A stretch of DNA of 64,000 nt from Haematobia irritans. Lineage: Eukaryota; Arthropoda; Insecta; Diptera; Muscidae. The notes beneath the pieces were generated by a model. The model was not told the origin of the DNA. It saw only the letters and a list, made by a program, of their open reading frames with translations, and searched no databases. The stretch lies in the NCBI RefSeq assembly GCF_050003625.1, contig NC_134399.1, forward strand, positions 106,680,615 to 106,744,614, in the 5' to 3' direction. A program made the translations under genes and the position numbers. Shown piece by piece: positions 56,457 to 64,000 of the stretch (positions within the stretch are counted from its first letter, which is position 1; the number at the start of each line of letters is the position of its first letter).

Positions 56457-56859
56457 TATTTTGGGTCGTGGTGAAATTCTGAGTCGATCTAAGCGTGTCC
56501 ATCCATCCGTCTGTTGAAATCATGCTAACTTCCGAACGAAACAAGCTACGACTTGAAATTCATCCGATCCGGTTGAAATTTTGTACGTGGTGTTAGTATA
56601 TGATCTCTAACAACCGTGAAAAAATTGGTCCATATCGGTCCATAATTATATATAGCCCCCATATAAACCGATCCCCAGATTTGTCCCCAGGAACCTCTTG
56701 AAGGAACAAAATTCATCCGATTTGGTTGCAATTTGGTACATTACGCTAGTATATGGCCGCTAAGAGCCATGCAAAAATTGGTCCATATCGGTCTATAGTT
56801 ATATATAGCCGATCGCCAATCACTCAAAAATTGGTCCATATCGCCAAATAGAAAATTTT

Positions 56860-57295
56860 GTCAAAATGTTATTTCTACACAAAATTTTATTTCTATAGAA
56901 AATTTTGTCAAAATTTTATTTCTATAGAAAATTTTGTCAAATATTATTTCTCTAGAAAATGTTGTCAAAATTTTATTTCTATAGAAAATTTTGTCAAAAT
57001 TTTATTTCTATAGAAAATTTTGTCAAAATTTTATTTCTATAGAAAATTTTGTCAAAATTTTATTTCTATAGAAAATTTTGTCAAAATTTTATTTCTATAG
57101 AAAATTTTGTCAAAATTTTATTTCTATAGAAAATTTTGTCAAAATTTTATTTCTATAGAAAATTTTGTCAAAATATTATTTCTCTAGAAAATGTTGTCAA
57201 AATTTTATTTCTATAGAAAATTTTGTCAAAATTTTATTTCTATAGAAAAAATGTTGTCAAAATTTTATTTCTATAGAAAAAATTTTGTCAAGTAA
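56860..57295 (+). repeat. 29-bp tandem array of HINE-1, very regular
   Basis: About 15 units, many identical (TTTCTATAGAAAATTTTGTC plus AAAATTTTA), more homogeneous than in the other HINE-1 copies. Confidence 0.9.
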
Positions 57296-57322
57296 TTCGA
57301 TTGTGTATGACGATCTGTTGTA

Positions 57323-58301
57323 CATCCTCACAAAAAATCGCTTCTGTAACATATACTCCCAAACATATTTTGCTTCAAGCATATACATTTTTGGGTATTG
57401 CCCAAACATTTATATGTTTGATCTCTACCAATATATAATATGTTTGAAAGCATATTGGTCTAAACAATATATGTTTGAGTAGTCTAAGTTCCAAACATTT
57501 TGTATTTTTGCATCCAAATTCAATAATGTTGTCTTCCAAAAAACAATATGTTATTATGTGACCATATAATATGTTTGGAAGCATTTTGCACCCAAAAATA
57601 TTATATGCTTAAAAAAAATTCTCCCAAACAATATTGTGCTCAAAATTTTATTTATTTATTTATATATTTACAATCATAATGAATTATGAAAATAAACAGG
57701 TAATATAGGTGCTAACAACATAGGTTTTCGACCTGAATGCTCAAAATTTTGTTTCTGCCCAATTGTATATTCCCCCACGTCTTTCTCACTTCCACGAGAT
57801 TTTTTAGTTCTTAGCACCTTTTTCTGTAATACAAACATTGTAGAAGAAATTATTCAATTTTATGATTTTTTTTTTATTTTAATTTTACCTTTTGCCGGAC
57901 GGGGATTCGAACAGCGGACCACACAGTTTGTAAGGATCAAAGAAGTAGCTGATCAATTGCCCAAGGAAAAATAAAATGTTAATTTTCTAATAACAAGCAA
58001 CAACCACCAACTTAATTCAATATCGCTCCCTGTTAAATAGCGCTCCAAGCTACTAAACACATATATGTTTATAGGCTATTTCTAAATTAATATATGTTTG
58101 CATCCAAGCATATTATATTTACAAACATTTTATGTTCCAAACATAATATGTTCTAACATATTAACATATATGTCCCAAACATGTTATGCTAGTTTATGAA
58201 CATTATATGCTTGCACTCAAAAATATTGTGTTTAAAAATTTGTGTTCCAAACATATAATGTTTATAGCCAAACATATGAAAAACAGTCTTTTTCATCCGT
58301 G
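57323..58301 (-). mobile_element. MITE-G copy, inverted and shorter
   Basis: TA at 57321-57322 and 58302-58303. Left end CATCCTCACAAAAAATCGC; right end ATGAAAAACAGTC... CATCCGTG. ACATATGTTTGG words throughout. A tRNA-like module at 57893-57960 matches 37184-37258 inverted. Confidence 0.7.
57893..57960 (-). other. tRNA-like pol III module
   Basis: The minus strand has CCTTACAAACTGTGTGGTCC and box-B-like TGTTCGAATCCCC followed by GGCAAAAGGTAAAAT, aligning with 37211-37268. Confidence 0.45.
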
Positions 58302-58377
58302 TAGAAGTTTCTACGCAATCCATGGTGGAGGGTACATAAGATTCGGCCTGGCCGAACTTACGGCCGTATATACTTGT

Positions 58378-59123
58378 TTTCAATGGTTTGTACTATTCAC
58401 TGTAAAACAACATTCTTTTGAAAATGCGCCCAATTTGCATAGATATATTTTGAACTTAACTTATCGCAGATCCAATTATACACGGTTACTCGTCACCTCA
58501 ATAACTTGCATTTAAGTACCAACAACGATATAAACGGACATTTCTAGCTCAATATATGATTTGTTTAGTGAAAAAAGGCCGAAAAACTAAAAATAACGGG
58601 ATATCTCAAAAACTGTTCCATAAAAAAAATGTTAACCTTCATTTTCGAATTCAGCAGATCAAAATACATAAGAAAAATCAACGCTCATCAAATGTACATG
58701 AAAAAATTGTATTTTGTAAACTAGTGTAATTTTACTAGAATAAAGTAATTAATATGAACTTAAACAAATTTATATTGGGTTTACAAAATTTCATTGACTG
58801 TTCTAAAGGTAAGACATTTATTAACATTTGGGGAATAAATAACTTATTGTCATCTCTTAATTTATTCCATATAATGTAAGGCTCCCTAATGTATAAATAT
58901 GAACATTATGGTTTATGCGCTAATGTTTATATTGTCATGTTTATGAAATAAATTTTATTTTAATTATTTTCTCATGAGCATAATAACCATAACAATATGG
59001 GGATATTATTAAACAATTTGTTTTGTTTACAAAAAAACAAAGCTTCACTGTATACTTAGTTATTATTGTTTATTTTGGTATGTTACTTTATAATTTTTTA
59101 ATGTTTTTTTTATTTATTTACAG
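58378..59123. other. No recognised feature
   Basis: AT-rich, no frame or repeat recognised. Confidence 0.5.
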
Positions 59124-59223
59124 ATCAATGACAACAACTTAATAGCCCAACACTAGTTCATAAATAATTTGAAACGTAAGAATTCCGGAAAAGGAAACCA
59201 GTCGACGTTCACACATTTCACAG
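59124..59223 (+). other. Putative non-coding exon
   Basis: A 100-base stretch preceded by TTTTTTTATTTATTTACAG and followed by GTAAGC, both strong splice consensus matches. The interior is less AT-rich (TTCCGGAAAAGGAAACCAGT, CGACGTTCACAC) and has stops in all three frames, so it would be untranslated. With 11095-11148 it could belong to one host transcript on the plus strand. Confidence 0.35.
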
Positions 59224-59433
59224 GTAAGCATAGACACAGGGATTATTGTTGATATCTGTTTTATTAATAGCCTTAAATGTAAAATCTCCAATCTGCTTAC
59301 TATGGGGGCAATTCATATTCTTGTAATTTAGTAATTACTAACATTTTAGTATTTTTTAATTTACAAAAAAAAAAAACAACGGTGTAAAATTTGAATTACT
59401 TTACAAGGTTAAAGCACACAAAAAAAGATTTAA

Positions 59434-59798
59434 AGGCCGGTATGCACCTCTAGCGAAATTTTCAGTAGCAAAAATTTATTTAAGTCTACAACAAAAAAAC
59501 AGGGCTGTGTACAACAAATTTTAAACCAGCTAATCGCTTTTAAAAATTGTTAATATATGTTCCAAATATTCCTCAAATAAATTGTTTATTATTTACAGAC
59601 CTTTTAAAACTTGTACGCACACAATGATTGTAATAAATTAAATGTTTGCTGCCAAAATATGCTTTTGACAACCCTGTTATTTTCATTAGAGGTGCGTACC
59701 AGCTTACGAAATTGAACGCTACCGAAAATTTCGTTAGCATAAATAGCAATGCATTTCTTATGGGAATGAAATTTTTCGCTAGAGGTACATACCGGCCT
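59434..59798. mobile_element. PIF/Harbinger-like MITE
   Basis: Inverted ends AGGCCGGTATGCACCTCTAG and (right, inverted) AGGCCGGTATGTACCTCTAG, flanked by TAA at 59431-59433 and 59799-59801, a 3-bp target copy typical of that superfamily. 365 bp. A further copy of the GAGGTGCGTACC motif lies inside. Confidence 0.65.
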
Positions 59799-59801
59799 TA
59801 A

Positions 59802-60345
59802 AGCCAAAAAAAACTGGTAACGAAAAACCAAACATGCGCTGTCACAGAAAAACATCGTGACATACTCTGAAAATGACAAAAAAATATATAAAACGAAAAC
59901 ATTGCTACTAAACACTTCACAGGCAAACCTGCAAAACCAAAGGAAAAAAACTTGAATGGACTCATAATACAAAAACATTTCTAGAATACTAATAAAAAGG
60001 CTAGCCTGGCTGGTTATGCCCACCAGGCTGATAAAAATGAAGTTACACTCTAAAAATTGCACTGTATCGAAAATTCTTAAGCTAGACGGATAATATTCTT
60101 CGCGTATGTATATGTCATACACTATAAAAAAACGACACAAAAATAAATTAAATTAATTTAAGATTAAAAAAATTCTATAAAATTAAATTGCATTAAATTA
60201 TAATTAATTTTCAGTAAGTGAACTGAATGTGCTATAGGAAACTGACAAAATAAATCGCAGCTGTTTTAATTTTGCATAAAAATTTCGATTTTTATTTATT
60301 TTAGACTGACTGTTCATTTGCTTTGTCTTTTGCTAATAACTTTTT
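59802..60345. other. No recognised feature
   Basis: A 178-codon minus-strand frame spans 59604-60140 but is Phe/Ser/Ile-rich without motifs and runs into the MITE; not accepted as a gene. Confidence 0.45.
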
Positions 60346-61988
60346 TATACCCTCCACCATGGGGGTATATTAACTTTGTCATTCCGTTTGTAACACATCG
60401 AAATATTGCTCTAAGACCCCATAAAGTATATATATTCTGGGTCGTGGTGCAATTCTGAGTCGATCTGAGCATGTCCGTCCGTCCGTCCGTCTGTTGAAAT
60501 CACGCTAACTTCCGAACGAAACAAGCTATCGACTTGAAACTTGGCACAAGTTGTTGTTATTGATGTAGGTCGGATGGTATTGCAAATGGGCCATATCGGT
60601 GCACTTTTACGTATAGCCCCCATATAAACGGGCCCCCAAATTTGGCTTGCGATTGCTCTAAGAGAAGCAAATTTCATCCGATCCGGCTGAAATTTGGTAC
60701 ATGATGTTAGTATATGGTCTCTAACAACCATGCAAAAATTGGTCCATATCGGTCCATAATTACATATAGCCCCCATATAAACCGATCCCCCGATTTGGCT
60801 TGCGGAGCCTCTAAGAGAAGCAAATTTTATCCGATCCGCCTGAAATTTGGTACATGGTGTTGGTATATGTTCTCTAATGACCATGCAAAAATTGGTCCAC
60901 ATCAGCCCATAATTATATATAGCCCCCATATAAACCGATCCCCAGATTTGACCTCCGGAGCCTCTTAGAGGAGCAAAAGTCATCCGATCCGATTGAAATT
61001 TGGTCCGTGGTGTTAGTATATTGTCTCTAATAAGCGTGCCAAAATTGGTCCATATCGGTCCATAATTATATATAGCCCCCATATAAGCCGATCCCCAGAT
61101 TTGACCTCCGGAGCCTCTTAGAGGAGCAAATTCATCCGATCCGGTTGAAATTGGGTACGTGGTGTTAGTATATGGTCTCTAACAACCATGCAAGAATTGG
61201 TCCATATAGGTCCATAATTATATATAGCCTCCATATAAATCGATCCCCAGATTTGTCCTCCGGAGCCTCTTGGAGGAGCATAATTCATCCGATCCGGTAG
61301 AAATTTGCAACGTGGTGTTAGAATGTGGTCTCCAACAAACACGCAAGAATTGGTCCATATCGGTCTATAATTATATATAGCCCCATATAAACCGTTCCCC
61401 AGATTTGATCTCCGGAGCCTCTTAGAAGAGCAAAATTCATCCGATCCGGTTGAAATTTGCAACGTGGTGTTAGTATAAGGCCGCTAATAACCATGGCAAA
61501 ATTGGTCCATATCGATCTATAGTTTTATATAGGCGATCCCCAATCACACAAAAATTGGTCCTTATCGGTTCATAATCATGGTTGCCACTCGAGCCAAAAA
61601 TAATCTACCAAAATTTTATTTTTATAGAAAAGATTGTCAAAATGTTATTTCTATAGAAAATTTTGTCAAAATTTTATTTCTATAGAAAATTTTGTCAAAA
61701 TTTTACTTCAATAGAAAATGTTGTCAAAATTTTATTTTGTCAAAATTTTATTTCTATAGAAACTTTAAACTTAATCGGCCTTTTTTAGTTTAATATATAC
61801 CACGTATGGACTATGTGGTATATATTACGGTGTTAGGAAGATTTAAGATACCTTGCCATCGGCCAGTGTTACCGCAACCCAAGTAATTCAATTGTGGATG
61901 ACAGTTTTCAGTAGAAGTTTCTACGCAATCCATGGTGGAGGGTACATAAGCTTCGGCCTGGCCGAACTTACGGCCGTATATACTTGTT
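60346..61988 (+). mobile_element. HINE-1, complete copy
   Basis: TATACCCTCCACCATGGGGG at the 5' end; GACCCCATAAAG block; CCGTCCGT stretch; about six 153-bp units to ~61560; a short 29-bp array (61610-61765); CATCGGCCAGTGTTACCGC; ATGGTGGAGGGTA; the TTCGGCCTGGCCGAA hairpin; and GGCCGTATATACTTGTT. About 1643 bp, no nested insertion: the best uninterrupted copy here. Confidence 0.85.
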
Positions 61989-62667
61989 ATATTTACTTAT
62001 TAGTTATGTTAAAAAAATATATCAAAATACTTCACTCAATACGAGGAAATAATCATGCAACATTACAGATTATGAGATGACCACTGTACCTGCACATTTT
62101 GTAAAATCATGTTAAATGGGATTTACAATATATTCTCAAATATGTCTGAAATTATGAGTTTCATTACACTTGGTCTTATTTATTTCTAATTAAATTCCTC
62201 AGTAACTCTTATGACCAAAAGAAGATTCCCTTTGCCCTTGCCTCTCGTGGGATGTTCGTGGGAAATGTTCTAATGGAATTAAATGTAAATATTGTAAGGA
62301 TGAATCCACAATAGTTAGCAAGTCCACCTTACTCTAATCCCGAATTATAAAAAAAGGCAACCCTCGTGTACTTCATTTGTGTATAATTATTTACCTTTTT
62401 AATGGATTTAATTAACGTATACAAAAAAAAAGACTATTAAAGTCAAGAAAACTTTCCCATATTGGAAAAATTTTAACAATTTTTTTCGCGGTTACTATTC
62501 TTTAATAATTTAAATATAGTTAAAATATAGTTAAATTGGATTTAGTGTCCTGAAGGGTTTACTGTTTTTACAAGTGTATTAAATATAAATTATAAATTTA
62601 ATATTAATTTAAATGTACATTATAAAATTATAAATAAAGTATAGTAAACATCAATCATAAATCACAC
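61989..62667. other. No recognised feature
   Basis: AT-rich, no convincing frame or known repeat. Confidence 0.5.
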
Positions 62668-62950
62668 ACAAATTTTTTTCTGATTCCATCACGAAATTAA
62701 TTGATCCAATTAATTTTTTACTTGAAATGTCTTCAATCATAAAAATGATAGTATCAATCACAGTTTTAATGGGGCATAAAAAATATTTGATTAAAATTAA
62801 TTGATTTCTTTACCAAATTTCAATTAATTGTTTAATTAATTCAATTAAAAATTTAGTTGATTTTGAGTACAAAACTCAATTATTGTTTTAATTAAAAACG
62901 TAACTATTTTCGATTACTTTCTTAACTAATTTGTATTTTTAAATTAAAAA
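62668..62950. mobile_element. MITE-B (TTAATTGA-rich) copy
   Basis: AATTAATTGATCCAATTAAT, ACTTGAAATGTCTTCAATCA and several TTAATTAATTCAATTAA words. Related to 24690, 38245, 54738 and 63916. Confidence 0.5.
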
Positions 62951-62959
62951 TTTGATTGT

Positions 62960-62980
62960 TTGATATACATACATACATAC
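62960..62980. repeat. (ATAC)n microsatellite
   Basis: About four ATAC units just at the degraded HINE-1 5' end. Confidence 0.8.
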
Positions 62981-62985
62981 TCTCA

Positions 62986-63915
62986 TAGGATAGGGGTATA
63001 TTAACTATGTCATTCCGTTTGTAACACATCGAAATATTGGTCTAAGACCCCATAAAGTCCGTTTGTAACACATGGAAATATTGGTCTAAAACCTCGGCTG
63101 TCCGTCCATCTGTGGAAATCACGCTAACTTCCGAACGAAACAAGCTCTCGACTTGAAACTTGGCACAAGTAGGTTTTATTGATGTAGGTCGGATGGTATT
63201 GCAAACGGGCCATATCGGACGTATAGCTCCTATATAAACGGACCCTAGATTTATCTTGCGGAGCCTCTTAGAGAAGTAAATGTCATCCGATCCGGTTGAA
63301 ATTTGATACGTGGTGTTAGTATATGGTCTCTCACATTCACGCTAAAATTGGTCCATATTGGTCCATAATTATATACATCCCCCATATAAACCGATCCCCA
63401 GATTTTGCCTGCAGATCCTCTTGGAGAAGCAAATGTCATCCGATCCGGTTGAAATTCGGTACGTGGTGTTTATATATAGCATCGAACGTCCATGCACAAA
63501 TTGGTCCATATAGGTCCATAATTGTATATAGCCCCCATATAAACCAACCCCAGATATGACCTCCGGGGCCTCTTGGAGGAGCAAATTTCATCCGATCCGG
63601 TAGAAATTTGGTACGTGGTGTAAGTATATGGTCTGTAACAACCATGCAAAAATTACTTCATATCGGACCATAATTATATATAGCCACCATATAAACCGAT
63701 CACCAGATTTGACCACCACCGAAGCCTCTGGGAGGCGCAAATTTCATCCGATTCAGTTGAAATTTTGTGTGTTGTATTAGTATATGGACACTCACAACCT
63801 TGCAAAAATTAGTCCATATCGGTCCATAATTATATATTATATATATAGGTGAGCCTGATACATCGGGCTGCCACATAACCTAACCTAACCTAACCTAAGG
63901 TACATAAGATTCGGA
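62986..63915 (+). mobile_element. HINE-1 copy, rearranged, with LINE/SINE tail inserted
   Basis: CATAGGATAGGGGTATATTA at the 5' end, a local duplication of the TCCGTTTGTAACACAT block, then about four 153-bp-type units. The copy is interrupted at ~63845 by a 3' tail fragment, after which only GGTACATAAGATTCGG of the 3' end remains. Confidence 0.75.
63847..63897 (+). mobile_element. 3' end fragment of the SINE/LINE pair
   Basis: GTGAGCCTGATACATCGGGC, TGCCAC, then (CTAAC)4. The ATACATCGGG variant matches the SINE more than the LINE. About 50 bp, extremely 5'-truncated. Confidence 0.75.
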
Positions 63916-64000
63916 TTTTAACAAAACATTTAATTAACTTAATGTTTCTGTCCTGAAGTTAATTGTATCAATTAATTTATTAATTGAAAAATTGTTCAAC
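63916..64000. mobile_element. MITE-B fragment at window edge
   Basis: TTAATTGTATCAATTAATTT and similar words; continues past the window. Confidence 0.4.

Larger units (their letters stand above)
55111..58377 (+). mobile_element. HINE-1 copy with two nested TA-targeting elements
   Basis: Begins TATACCCTCACCATAGGATG. It is interrupted at 55200 inside AAAGTATATATA by a mariner, resumes at 56457 with TTTTGGGTCGTGGTGAAATTC, and has two 153-bp-type units and the 29-bp array (56860-57295). It is interrupted again at 57321 by MITE-G and ends with GAAGTTTCTACGCAATCCAT, the TTCGGCCTGGCCGAA hairpin and TATATACTTGTTTT. Confidence 0.85.

Noticed and set aside
59604..60140. 178-codon minus-strand frame
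   Set aside because: Phe/Ser/Ile-rich composition as expected from AT-rich antisense DNA, no motif, and it runs into the inverted-repeat MITE.
60411..61082. 223-codon minus-strand frame with repeats
   Set aside because: HINE-1 tandem units of 153 bp; the open frame follows from the period and is found in non-coding repeat copies.

Overview
This window looks like repeat-dominated nuclear DNA of a calyptrate, probably muscid, fly (Stomoxys/Haematobia/Musca type). The base composition is AT-rich. The 153-bp CCCCCATATAAACCGATCCC-type tandem blocks, the 29-bp TTTCTATAGAAAATTTTGTC arrays and the GGCCGTATATACTTGTTT termini are repeat types I associate with these genomes. I see no convincing host protein-coding gene, no bacterial-style operon, no rRNA gene and no CRISPR array. 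The window is either intergenic or lies inside a very long intron; two short stretches with good splice-site flanks (11095-11148 and 59124-59223) would fit the intron reading.

Almost everything recognisable is a transposable element, many nested in one another. (1) Non-LTR retrotransposons: an element with a nearly intact ORF2 at 1-3403, whose two ORFs meet at a TAATG stop-start; a LOA-like element with RNase H at 27732-32726, bounded by a ~15-bp target-site duplication; a 5'-truncated second copy on the other strand at 39110-41816; and two small relics (25075-25355 and 34440-34512). (2) A tRNA-derived SINE (34551-34858 and 46661-47007). Its last ~60 bp match the 3' end of the LOA-like element, including the (CCTAA)n tail, so the LINE is the likely source of its mobility. 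(3) Tc1/mariner-class DNA transposons: two near-identical deletion derivatives of a DD41D (rosa-type) mariner (8791-9732 and 43022-43963); a DD34D mariner split in two by a later insertion (13130-13376 and 15575-16085); a second decayed DD34D relic (16125-16775); a full-length mariner with 29-bp inverted repeats (55201-56456); a 5'-truncated DD37E element (49309-50163); and a small C-terminal relic (19690-19830).

(4) Three families of non-autonomous elements resembling Drosophila DINE-1/Helentron-associated elements (called HINE-1, -2 and -3 here). They carry short inverted subterminal motifs such as CCCTCCACCAT, internal ~153-bp tandem units, an A/T-rich 29-bp array in HINE-1, and a TTCGGCC/GGCCGAA hairpin near the 3' end. 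They make up roughly a quarter of the window. (5) Numerous MITEs with TACAC...GTGTA ends (families A, D and G, some with internal tRNA-like pol III promoter modules), a hAT-like MITE with an 8-bp duplication (12544-12936), a PIF/Harbinger-like MITE with TAA duplications (59434-59798) and fold-back hairpins (5223-5551, 44128-44378).

(6) A striking structure at 51461-54608: six 442-bp direct repeats plus a partial seventh, followed by an inverted partial copy, the whole flanked by a possible 12-bp direct repeat. One marker base shows that the array grew as a trimer.

Relative insertion order can be read from the nesting. HINE-1 jumped into a mariner (13377-15574). A mariner and a MITE jumped into another HINE-1 (55111-58377). 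The LOA-like LINE and a MITE jumped into a MITE-A (26942-32779). A rosa mariner jumped into a TA-microsatellite inside a HINE-1 (7153-9944), and its twin jumped into a MITE-A (41844-44039). MITE-A, MITE-D, MITE-F and similar names are labels made for this annotation, not database names.
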